Part shown: positions 11,461 to 23,904 of the stretch, one piece after another
Numbering within the stretch: position 1 is the stretch's first letter
How the letters are laid out: the number at the start of each line of letters is the position of its first letter
Translations under genes and position numbers: made by a program
From: Anthopleura xanthogrammica
Taxonomy: Eukaryota; Cnidaria; Anthozoa; Actiniaria; Actiniidae
Assembly (NCBI GenBank): GCA_964019055.1
Contig: OZ025212.1
Coordinates: 12,429,391-12,493,390, forward strand
Direction: 5' to 3'
DNA: 64,000 nt
The notes under the pieces: model-generated
The model's database searches: none
Told to the model about the DNA's origin: nothing
The model's input: the letters and a program-made list of their open reading frames with translations, nothing else

Positions 11461-12743
11461 TAGGCCGAGGGATACTGAGAGAGAGTCGAAGGCTCTGGGC
11501 AACCCTAAAATTCTATAGAATTGGCTGTTGAAAATAACATGGTAACGAATTCTAATTGGTCAATAAGTATAGGAAATCGCACGACCTCGAGTACAATTTG
11601 GAAATTAATAGGTACGAGTAATGTTTTGAAAGTTCTTGTAATTGCACGCGCCTTTAGGCATCTTCATTGCCTTTGACTCTATATGACCGACCCTTCTCCA
11701 AGAACGCTAAGTCAAGAACAGCATAGAAAGTGTTAACGTTGCTGTAAAACCTTTTTAGATTAGTATTTTATGTATGATTTGAACTACAAAATACTAGAAA
11801 ATAATTTTATATCTCAAGTAAAAAGCCATTTTAATGCATGTTTACAACTATTGAATGACAGTACTGACAGCTAAACAGCGAATCAAGAAGCGACTTTTCT
11901 TTGAAAACGTACTGTGTGAAAACTAAGCCAAAGTTGAGAGTTTACAGTTCGCTAATTTAAGTTTTTTTCCTCTTAGCATTTGCTAATAACTGCTAAAACA
12001 CAATTTCAAAAATACTTTCTTTGAAAACAAGTTAGCTGGACAACATCAAAAGGGATAAAAGCGACAAATATGTCGTTCAAGTTAAGAGTTTTGAAGTACA
12101 GCTTGCCGTGAACGAGTCGCCAGTGATCAGACCATGTGCTTTGGATATTATTCCCTCCTGTAGCTTGAAGAATTTCGCTGCTATTTTCTTTGAATGGTGA
12201 ATTATCTGAAGATTTTATTATTTCAAGACTGGATTGACAACTTAGGATCAATTAACTTGTGATAAATAGCTGAATTCGTCTCTCTACAACTACTCGACAG
12301 TTTGCCGGTAAGATTTGATCTTAACTATTTTCAAAACAAAAAACAAGCCTCTACTCGCTGTGTTTTTTCGCTAAACGGAAAGAAATTTGCTTTAAAACTA
12401 TTGTTAGCTGTTTTCTACATATTGTACAATTATTGTAGATGTGGTGTTGAATATATTTTTCGAGAAGACCACAGAAGACAACAGGTAGTAAAACGAGAAC
12501 ATTCAAAACTCCAACTCAAATTGTTTGGCGAAAACTAGAAAGAAAAAACGACTTTCTACTACAAAACATGATTTATTAGGTCTTGAATTTGTCTAGTTAT
12601 CATAATTTGAGGCCTTCCTATGTGTGTATTGAACAGTTTTCTGAAATTTTTCCATTTTAATCTATAAAACACTGATTTTTTTGGGAATTTCACTCATTTC
12701 ACTGGAGAAATTTGCCGCTTTTGGCCGTGTTTCTATAGCGACC

Positions 12744-12772
12744 TAATTGGTACTCCCTCGGAGTACCAATTA
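12744..12772. repeat. Perfect 13-bp palindrome, 3-nt loop
   Basis: TAATTGGTACTCC and GGAGTACCAATTA flank CTC. A related 'taattgtactcc' follows at about 12779, so it may be the centre of a decayed foldback element. Confidence 0.8.
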
Positions 12773-13597
12773 ACGCTCTAATTGTACTCCTCTAGACCAA
12801 TCAGAATCGAGTAATTTTGTCGAGTGTACTATAAGATAAGAAACATACCCCACCATGCAAGACAAATGGAATAGACTAGAACGGTTATTCGAAATATCTT
12901 CCTGAATCTTGAATCAAATTCTATTTCAATTTGTCGAATATATAAACATTTGCAAATACAAGACGTACTAGTAAACAAGGTTGAGCCGCAATTTTATATT
13001 CAGCGATTCTGACGAGCGCACTTCCGGTTACGACTGATTTCCGAGGATTGTCCTCGGGTTCCAACATTAAAATTAAATGTAAAATGAAAGTACGTTACAG
13101 TTCAATGCACGTGGTTACCGTTTCTGATTTAGTTGAGCGCTCTCCCCTTTGCACTAATAAAATGTTAAGTGGTTACGGCTGATCGATAAACTTTGAAGTA
13201 GAAATCCTAGACGTATATTATTCCGAAACTTGTCAGAAGTGATGGACCTCTGGAGTGACATTGAAGACTGCCCCTTTCTGGTCCCACTTCAACTCGCAAT
13301 TCTTTACCCGCCCTCATGGCTGTCTAGGTGTCCTTTCAAAAAATCAACCAGTATGTGACCGCTCGAACATTCTTTAGCAATTTTTTTGGGAAAAACTGAT
13401 CCACGTATGGTTTTCAAGGTTGTTCGTAGATACCAGTGAAAACTGAAATCTAGCTGCGAAAAATTGTAGCAAATTTCGCTGGTTCAGTGCGAAGAAGAAT
13501 GTCGTAATGACTATAATATAGTTGCAGAATTTAAAAACTTTTTGCTATCCAAATGAATTAAAAGAATTATAAAACTCAAATGTCTGTACTCGTCTGG

Positions 13598-14030
13598 TCA
13601 TACCTCAATATCTTGGTTTACAAGTGAGTGTTGTGGATCTCAGCTCTGCAGGAACAAACAGCAGTCGACGCTAGCTTATGCAAAGTCTTAACTATGAGTC
13701 TTTCTTTTGTACTAAGGCTCGATTAATTGTAAGTGCATGGTTGACCTTTTTAAAACAAATACATTCGGCAGACTAACTACATGACGTATGGCGTTACAAA
13801 CAAAACAGTTTCGAGAAGAAAAATATATTTTGTAAGAAAATAGATGTGTTTTTGCTCAGAATTCCTGCAAAAGAAAATTCAGATGAAAAATTGGATATTT
13901 TGTGTGTTGTAGAAGCTGTTTTTCAGGTATAATATGCTGATAATTTAGCGTTTATTTCGTGTAGCTGAATAACTGTCATGACCTCGTGCCTTTTGCACTT
14001 TGTTTGGCACATTTACCTTACATCTAGGTA
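13598..14030. repeat. Dispersed repeat R2, uninterrupted copy (empty site of the 7-kb transposon)
   Basis: This stretch ('catacctcaatatcttggtt', later 'gattaattgtaagtgcatgg' and 'gaagaaaaatatattttgta') matches sequence now split into 22126-22244, 29246-29280 and 30310-30550. At about 13725 it has a single TTAA where the other copy has the 7-kb transposon bounded by two TTAA. Confidence 0.8.
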
Positions 14031-14396
14031 AGCTTTACTATTGTTCTTTCCGATAATTCTCTCTAAAAAAATGTCAAGAAGCATTACAACTGTAAAAATG
14101 TTCAATTGGAGTTTTAAATGTTTTCACTAAAATATTTTATTCAAGTTACAAAAAGAGTACTTGAAATGTCAGACAAGCAAAACCGAAAAAAAATACACCG
14201 GCCAGTGAACAGGACATAATTGGCTGACAAGGTCAAAAAGCCACACTCTATAAGCAAATATCTACTGTTTCTTAACAAAGCCACTTTACAATGAAAATAA
14301 TAGCGGAAGGCCCGCGCGAGCGGAGCACCATACTTAAGAAAAAATGGTAACCCATCGAGTTGATTTTTCATGGCTTGATTACGTCATCACCTTGTC

Positions 14397-15492
<1,096 letters not shown>

Positions 15493-17094
15493 CGTCCGTC
15501 CGTGTACCACTTTGCACAGGGTTCCCGCGCGCTTTGCTTACTCACAAATGCACAGAAAAATTGCAATAATGTAGTCAAAGATGGATCAAGAAGTAGTTTT
15601 TCTTATTTTTGCAATGCGAAAAATACGTTTAATCGAAGTCATGTCTGTCTTAAAGTGAACAAAAACAATTTTTCGACTTTAGCGACTTGCTAAAGAAGAT
15701 TTAGCGAGGGAAAGCGAGGGAAGATTCTTAATCTTACGATGAAGTTTCGTGACTGAAACTTCAGTGAGAGAAAAAGTGGACTGTAGACCAGAAAAAACCT
15801 GATTATACTGCAAGAATGATATTTCAGTTCCGTAGAAAACACTTCATAGAAGGTAAATTCATTAATTTTAACTAATATTTCGTAAAAAATCGACAAGAAA
15901 TGTGTAAACTAGCTGGAGAAAATCTCAGACAAGCCAAGGACGTTGGTTCGGCAAACATTGTCTGAAAAAATTGGATAGTTTATCGTTTTTACTGCATTCT
16001 AGATTTTTATCATCTTTTTCTTCAATACTTGTGAACCAAAAAAGCGATATTTGAAACTTTGAGTTTTTGTTTTTGATCCCATTTCAAGAAAAAAGGCTAA
16101 GACTTAGTAAAAAGACTTGGTTCTTTGAAAAAAAATATTTTTCGGCCAGCGAACCTCACGCGAAGTCAAAACAAGATTCCAGTTTCATAATCATATGAAT
16201 ATTTTGACATTTTTATAGATAATTTATTTTAATGTTGAATGAAATATGAAAAAGGAATACATATCACACCAAATATTTGCTATTTATCGGGCTTTTCCAG
16301 CTATTACTATTACACAATCGCAAAAATGTTGAGCTTGTTTTTTTTTTATGGATAAGCTCGGATAAGCTTATGTTTTTGTAAGATATTTCGCTCGATAATA
16401 AAGTTAAGAATAAATCTGATCTGAAAAAAAACAACTTTTCAAAGACCAACTTAATAACAAAGAAAATGATTATCTTGCATTAATGAATATGTCTCTTTTT
16501 ACATGTGAAGTTCAAGTGAATGTAAGCTTAAGCTTATCGGTAATATTTTTCGACAATTTTCAGTGTAGTTCACTTTCCACCTAAAAAAGATTTGCTGAAT
16601 GAAATCCTTTGTTCTATACATGTACTCATATGTTCTACAATCTATAATTATTTTTCTTCGAATTGAAAAGTTTTCTAATGCTTTTGAAGGCTTAAAATAA
16701 TGGTTTTTCTTTTAGTTTTTCCTCCTGGGTTCTGGTAAAATCAAACGAAGTGGTAACGCTATAACCAGCGTTATGCCGCGTCACACAATTGTCACGTTTT
16801 TAGCACTAAATATACTATTTATGGGAGCTCCGCTTTTAGGCAGTGCCTAAATCTATATATTATATTTTGAAGGTTCTAGATTAAACTTGTTTATATTCAA
16901 TTTGTTCACTATAGATAGTTCTGTATGGGGTAAACCGATAACAAGAAGAAAAATTATTACTTTCGGCAAAATTCCAGTCACGTCTTCACACCATGGCCAG
17001 TATCGCGATTCTCCTATAAGTTTGATCGGGAGAGAGCCTCCCATATCAACCCGTATTGTCGGCTCAGAATTGCCGCACGATAGGAAAATCACGA

Positions 17095-17215
17095 AACTTA
17101 TTGCGATTTTGAGCCGCCAATACGGGTTATATTGACGGCGTTGGAAGAAAATATTCGTCGCTTTGGCTAGCTGCCAATATAAACCCGTATTGGCGGCTCA
17201 AAATCGCAATAAGTT
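17095..17215. mobile_element. Foldback MITE with perfect 34-bp arms
   Basis: The arm starting 'aacttattgcgattttgagc' at 17095-17128 is perfectly inverted at 17182-17215, around a 53-bp centre. Related words ('tatcgcgattctc', 'gatcggagaggccgccaata') recur at about 21950-22035, marking a diverged second copy. Confidence 0.85.
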
Positions 17216-17644
17216 ATAAATATTTATGCAATTTCGATTGTTCATGCCTAATCTTATTATTATTTCCATTTATTTCTAATATTTTGCTAATTGAAATTCA
17301 GTTCAGATTTGATATTTCTGATATTTATAGAAAGCCCAAAAGTTCAACTTTCTCATGTCGTTTCTATAAAATGTCCACGAAATTTTGGAATAATATCCGT
17401 TACCACATAAACATGGTACATCTACATCTAAAAAAAATATTATTGAATTATCAATTATAGGAATAAAGTTTTGTGACCAATGAGACCATCTGTTTTTTCC
17501 CTTTTCATCTCTGAACCGTGGACTCCAGACGTTTCGGACTTGAAGGGTTATGTATAAGAGAATAATATCCGTTACCTCGGTTTATCTAGTTCAAAGTTAT
17601 AATAGCGTTAATCCCTTTTGCATATAGAAAGCTTTTGAACACTA

Positions 17645-17905
17645 GGCTGTAAAAGTAAAGCTTTGTGAAATAGATACTGCAGATGTTGTGGAAAATCCGA
17701 AAACTCCGAAACTATTTCGTAAACCACATGTCAGGCTTCTAACCTTTGTAATTTTTTTTTTTTATTATATGACTACCGGATTTCGCCATAGCAAGTTGAA
17801 TATTACGAGTCGTTGCTATAGAAACAAGAAAATTCACCCATTTTTTTCCAAATGGAATAGGATTTTGTGGAGTGATCATTTTTACTTAGCTTTAGGTCAA
17901 GTAAT
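17645..17905. repeat. Dispersed repeat R1, copy without the MITE
   Basis: It matches 10875-11460 at both ends but lacks the 286-bp family C element there, so it serves as the paralogous empty site. Confidence 0.75.
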
Positions 17906-18033
17906 ATTTCTTTCTAATTGCTTACTGTGGCGGCTTCACATATTTGGGGATATTTTCACATTTTCACTCATTTCTACATAAAATAAACTATAATAGTGTT
18001 GCAAACGCCACGAACAACATACCATGCCGGGAT

Positions 18034-18314
18034 CATACTGAATAGTGCATACTGAATACTGCATACTGAATAGTGCATACTGAATAGTGCATACTGAATA
18101 GTGAATACTGAATACTGCATACTGAATAGTGCATACTGAATAGTGCATACTGAATACTGAATACTGCATACTGCATACTGCATACTGAATACTGCATACT
18201 GAATACTGAATACTGCATACTGAATAGTGCATACTGAATACTGCATACTGAATACTGAATACTGAATACTGAATACTGAATACTGAATACTGAATACTGA
18301 ATACTGAATACTGA

Positions 18315-18348
<34 letters not shown>

Positions 18349-19814
18349 AATACTGAATACTGCATACTGAATAGTGCATACTGAATACTGCATACTGAAT
18401 ACTGCATACTGAATACTGCATACTCTATACTGCATACTGAATACTGAATACTGAATACTGCATACTGAATACTGCATACTGAATAGTGCATACTGAATAC
18501 TGCATACTGAATACTGAATACTGAATACTGCATACTGAATACTGCATACTGAATACTGCATACTGAATACTGAATACTGAATACTGAATACTGCATACTG
18601 AATACTGCATACTGAATACTGCATACTGAATACTGAATACTGAATACTGCATACTGAATACTGCATACTGAATACTGCATACTGAATACTGAATACTGAA
18701 TACTGCATACTGAATAGTGCATACTGAATAACTGAATACTGCATACTGAATACTGAATACTGAATACTGCATACTGAATAGTGCATACTGAATAGTGCAT
18801 ACTGAATAGTGCATACTGAATAGTGCATACTGAATAGTGAATACTGAATACTGCATACTGAATACTGAATACTGAATACTGAATACTGCATACTGAATAC
18901 TGCATACTGAATACTGCATACTGAATACTGCATACTGAATAGTGCATACTGAATACTGCATACTGAATACTGCATACTGAATACTGCATACTGAATACTG
19001 CATACTGAATACTGCATACTGAATAGTGCATACTGAATAGTGCATACTGAATACTGCATACTGAATACTGCATACTGAATAGTGCATACTGAATAGTGCA
19101 TACTGAATACTGCATACTGAATACTGCATACTGAATACTGCATACTGAATACTGCATACTGAATAGTGCATACTGAATAGTGCATACTGAATAGTGCATA
19201 CTGAATAGTGCATACTGAATAGTGCATACTGAATAGTGCATACTGAATACTGCATACTGAATACTGCATACTGAATAGTGCATACTGAATAGTGCATACT
19301 GAATAGTGTATACTGAATAGTGCATACTGAATACTGCATACTGAATACTGCATACTGAATAGTGCATACTGAATAGTGCATACTGAATAGTGTATACTGA
19401 ATAGTGCATACTGAATAGTGCATACTGAATACTGCATACTGAATACTGCATACTGAATAGTGCATACTGAATAGTGCATACTGAATAGTGTATACTGAAT
19501 AGTGCATACTGAATACTGCATACTGAATACTGCATACTGAATACTGCATACTGAATAGTGCATACTGAATACTGCATACTGAATACTGCATACTGAATAC
19601 TGCATACTGAATACTGCATACTGAATAGTGCATACTGAATAGTGTATACTGAATAGTGCATACTGAATAGTGCATACTGAATACTGCATACTGAATACTG
19701 CATACTGAATACTGCATACTGAATAGTGCATACTGAATAGTGCATACTGAATAGTGTATACTGAATAGTGCATACTGAATAGTGCATACTGAATACTGCA
19801 TACTGAATAGTGCA
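18034..19814. repeat. 1.8-kb array of 7-bp units (ATACTGA / ATACTGC / ATAGTGC)
   Basis: About 254 heptamers in tandem, made from a few variants mixed in complex order, with rare ATAGTGT and one unit-size slip near 18730. Because seven is not a multiple of three, every minus-strand frame cycles through the same codons and none is a stop, giving ORFs of up to 623 residues in all three minus frames (SVCSIQYA-type repeats). The plus frames have stops. The ORFs are a by-product of the repeat. Confidence 0.97.
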
Positions 19815-20189
19815 ATCCAAGACCAAAGGGCATTGTGGGACTCATTAATTTGAAATAAGAAGTAAATATACAGCGATTTGCTCTCTATATGTCAGATAGT
19901 ATATCGTATATTCAGTATTCAGTATTCAACGTTTTTTGAAATTGCTGTAGATTTAACTGGGTATATTTGAAAACATGAAACTTAAGTATAAGAGAAAAAA
20001 ACAGTACATCGTAGAAGAATTTCTTAATCTTACGATATTTCGGCAAGCCAGTACGTGCCTTCTTCAGGTAATGAAGAAATTACATTGGTATTCAATATGT
20101 TTATAAGCTATAGTGAAATGCGGAAAAATGACGATATAGAAATAGACTAAATGATTGATATAAAGAAAAGATAGAAAAAATGAACTAGG

Positions 20190-20297
20190 AGCTCAATTTG
20201 GAGGGCAAAACAAAAGAATTTCAAACTCCTGAGAACTGGAACTTATTGTTTTGCCTCCAAATTGAGCTGCATTCCGACGTGCTGCAGGGGGCTATAT
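20190..20297. mobile_element. MITE family A, partial copy
   Basis: It shares 'gagctcaatttggagggcaa' and the inverted 'ttgcctccaaattgagctgc' with the copy at 6495-6630. The left terminus is missing and the right end reads 'gctgcagggggctata'. Confidence 0.75.
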
Positions 20298-21024
20298 AAT
20301 GTACACGTGGTGGACTTGTACTGAAGTGCCGCCGTTAATTATGTAATGTATACCTTAATGTATACCTTAGGCTACTGAAGAGAGCTATTTTTTTATAACC
20401 AACTTAGCTAACACTTTAGAGCCTAACGGACTTAATAAACGCGACGAAACTTTGAATTCTTTTCTTTTCGCATCCGCCAACCATTTAGTAACAATTCTCA
20501 AAGGTATAGATATGAAAGTACGATGAAATTTTTAGTCTTAATTTTTATTCTTACTCTTTTTATTCTTATTCCTTTATGTAAACTTTCCAACATGCTGCAA
20601 GGGGTCTGTAAATTACATAACCGCCGCTCAAGATTGTGTACATGTTACACGAGCATTTAGACCGCTGATCTTGCATAAGCAATCATTCTTAACGACCAGG
20701 AATCCCAATAGCGTTCTGGAGAATAAATATGGAGTAGTCTGCGGAGAAGGCTAACCCAGCCAAAAAATCAAGCTGCTCTTGAGAATATACAGCCCAGGCC
20801 CCCTCGTTGTTATTTATACACAGGGAGCATCTCGAGGATAGTGTCGCTGCTCGCTACGCTCGCAGCTTGTCATATTAATTTACAAGAACAAGCGTTGGAA
20901 TCTCTCCCAAACAACTCTCGTGGCCGTAGAAAAAGACAATAGCTCTCTTCACGTATGGACGTCCTTCATGTGCACATTGTTGCATAACCGCGGAACCTGT
21001 CTACAATCACGTGTACATGACATA

Positions 21025-21166
21025 AAACCCCTGCAGCACGTCGGAATGCAGCTCAATTTGGAGGTCAAAACAAAAAATATCCAATTCTAAGGTGTTTGAA
21101 ATTATTTTGATTTGCCTTCCAAATTGAGCACCTTTCCGACATGCCGCAAGGCCTAGGGGTCTATAC
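21025..21166. mobile_element. MITE family A, full-length variant
   Basis: From 'aacccctgcagcacgtcgga' to 'ggcctaggggtcta', with the inverted 'gctcaatttggaggtcaaaa' and 'tgccttccaaattgagc' core. The arms have lost the CACGTG/TGACGTCA word of other copies. Confidence 0.75.
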
Positions 21167-21235
21167 ATTACATAACCGCCGCTCTCGTGTACATGTCCAA
21201 CACGTGTACATGGCCGTATAAATTACTCCGTATGA

Positions 21236-21651
21236 CCCGTTTACACGAGTGATTTTGTTGCGCGACTTGAGCGGCGATTTCAACGACGATTTTTTACAAT
21301 CTCGATTGCAATTGTTACTAACTGCCGGTGATTTTATTACAAATTTGTTGCGATATTTCCTACAAAGGCATGCGGTTTTTTCAACGACCATCGGAAAAAA
21401 TGCTGGTCATGTTCCGGCCAGATTTACTTTCGTGCTCGAAATTGGCTTTTTTTTCTCCCGAGGGGGTGAACACTGGAGCATTTTTCAAGAGAAAATCGCC
21501 GCGAGTTGCACTAATTTTCGAGCATTTTTGAATTTGTGGCGACTTAGCTGAGAACTGTCGCCGTAACATCGCCGTTCGTTTTCACGCAAGATTTGGGGTT
21601 TCGATAAAATCGCCGCTGAAGGCGCGCGACAAAATTGCTAGTGTAAAAGGG
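21236..21651. mobile_element. 416-bp non-autonomous element, TIR CCCGTTTACAC
   Basis: Left end 'cccgtttacacgagtgattt' then 'tgttgcgcgac' and 'gcggcgattt'; right end 'aaatcgccgc', 'gcgcgcgacaaaattgctag', 'tgtaaaaggg'. The inverted ends cover about 42 bp. The two 60-100-residue ORFs inside share no known domain. The termini resemble PIF/Harbinger-type MITEs, but the target duplication is not clear. Confidence 0.7.
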
Positions 21652-22244
21652 TGGGTACAAAACGAAGACCGAAGACCTTAAAACGAAGACCCCCCAAATT
21701 CACTGACCGCACCAAAAAAAACAAAAAAACAGAGATATGTTGTAAACTGTACGCCGTCAATTCAACCTTAAAACCGAATACGAAATAAAGAAATTGGCAG
21801 ATAGTCAGAAAGGAGTTCGACTGGGTTAATGGTCAAGGGCTGTTGTGATGGTCAATATATATGATAATTATCAAGATAATGGCCATGGTGTTGATTGTAA
21901 TGAATATACGCACGTTTATCTGGCTCAGTCTGAAGAAGAATATCATAATGTATCGCGATTCTCTCATAGTTTGATCGGAGAGGCCGCCAATATACAAACC
22001 AGTAGTGACGGCTCAATTAGCGCGCGATAGGAGAACCGCGAAATATTCCGGAACTGATTTTAAAAAAATGACTGCCCAAACAAATTGAAAGAATTCAGTA
22101 AGACTCGTGTAAGAGGAACTATCATACCTCAATATCTTGGTTTACAAGTGAGTGTTGTGGATCTCAGCTCTGTGAGTGCAGTGGGAACAAACAAGAGTCA
22201 ACGCTAGCTTATTTGAGCTTCTCTTTTATACTAACGCTCATTAA

Positions 22245-23105
22245 GAGGGAGTCTCTCTAACAGCGGACCACTGGCTCTGGGTTCAAAAAATAGATTTCTC
22301 TTATATTTTTACCATCGAAAGTACTATCTTTCCTCATTACAACTGTGTACTTAGAATCGTTTTATATTCTATTTTCGAGCCGCTATGCGAATTTTTGTCT
22401 ATCGACCCCAAATCAGTCAAAAGACGCCGATTTTCAAAGTCGCCAAGGCTTACATTCAAAGTCCGTTTTCTCGGGTTTTTCTGGAAATGAAAGCTTATAT
22501 TTTAGTTTAAAGTGAAGCTTAGTGCAACTTCTGACTAGAAACAGCAATATTGTTTTGGAATGTGCAAATTAAGGGAGGGAAAATCCTAACTGATCGAGAC
22601 TACTGAACGCGTGACTTGAAAAACTAAGATTAGAGGACTTAGAAGATTGCAAATTTCTCAATTGTGGCACCTCACCAAGGTACAAAATACCATCCTACCT
22701 TGAGATAAGAAGCTATTCTGCAGATCTATGCAAAAAAATTTGCGGCACATTGCGTTTCTAAGCAATGAACTAAGTCCAAATATTGTGCTTTTTGCAGGTA
22801 TTTTCTTGCGTGACATAGAGGCCGTTGAGTCTGTAACGCCTACTTCTTTGCTCATTATTCTCAATACTCTTACCCAAAATAGGATGAAATGAATGAAAAT
22901 CTAATTGTAACATGTATTTGTTCTATCATAAAAGATTTCAGCGATCACAGCCTTGTTTTAGCACTATTAAGCGATTTTGAAATTTCACCATACGTTATAT
23001 TTTTTTCTAATTTGCATATATCTAGATCGGGAGGTCAAACATTTGTGTTATAATCTCGAAACATAATTGTGCTACAGAAAAACTTTTCTTGCTTTTAGAG
23101 CTAAA
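22245..23105. repeat. Left long terminal inverted repeat of the 7-kb transposon
   Basis: It matches the reverse complement of about 28345-29245 over some 860 bp, including a 68-residue ORF present in both arms (22658-22864 minus and 28625-28831 plus, one residue apart). Similarity fades at 'tagagctaaatatt'. The shared ORF looks incidental. Confidence 0.9.
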
Positions 23106-23904
23106 TATTTTTGTTTGTTTAAGACGAATGTAACATATAACGGATATTATTAATATCTATTGAAATTAATGCGTTTATTGCGTTATCACCGTTAATTTTT
23201 AAAAATAAATACTCTGTCAATTAGAGCTAAATGAAAACAAGGCTATGGTAATACGTCGGGTTGGTGTGCTTTTTTGGAACTTAATTGTTCATTATAATTG
23301 GGTATACTGCTGTGGAAAAAGTGCTAAAAAAGGTTTGTTAAGTACAACTGGAGTTGAACTGCATCAAAGATTAGATAATAAAATGGTAGCGCTAAATTTT
23401 ATTTTATCTTATCATTTCTGATGAAAACCAAGATCATTTACTTAAAGCTTGAGGTCGTAATAGATGTGCGTAACTTTCTGGTTATTTCTTACTAGTTTAC
23501 AATACCGTGAAACTCGGCCGTCTTAAAGACGGCTATCATAGAGGGATCGAAAACCCTGTTTAGTCGTAATGGAGATGTATTCTGTTGATGCGTCCTATGC
23601 AACATTAAAAGAGCTAGCTGAATAAAACAAAACATAAGTTTTTTTAATGCTCTTTAACGGAGTAATCTACAGAATAAATATCTGCTTTCCGAAATCTAAA
23701 GGCTTCCTGTCACAAGAAAAATAACTGTCATCAATAGGGGCGGTGTCCACAATAAACACGTGCCTCAAGTCAGTCACTTAGTGAAAGCCTCCTCCTTTTC
23801 CAACGAACATATTTATAACTACTGAACGAATGATTGAGGTTTCCTGACCTAAAAGATTAGACATCAGCCGATATTTTTAGACGGGTCATTAAATAATACT
23901 AATT

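Larger units (their letters stand above)
9532..14396. other. Gene-free AT-rich interval with dispersed repeats
   Basis: All ORFs are short and lack recognisable domains or codon bias. The interval holds two repeat families with second copies in the window (10875-11460 and 13598-14030), a MITE inserted in the first of them, and a palindrome at 12744. Nothing supports a cellular gene. Confidence 0.65.
15493..18033. other. Gene-free interval between two large arrays
   Basis: AT-rich sequence with no convincing ORF. It contains the palindrome at 17095-17215 and the second copy of repeat R1 at 17645-17905. Nothing else is recognised. Confidence 0.65.
19815..22240. other. Gene-free interval with several foldback elements
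   Basis: Apart from the elements listed separately, this holds repeated words such as 'ttacataaccgccgctc' (20620 and 21168) and 'cgtgtacatg', so much of it is probably decayed mobile DNA. No coding sequence is supported. Confidence 0.6.

Noticed and set aside
17974..19845. Minus-strand ORFs of 458-623 residues (SVCSIQYA-like repeats)
   Set aside because: All three frames give the same pattern from a 7-bp repeat; no start context, domain or splice logic.
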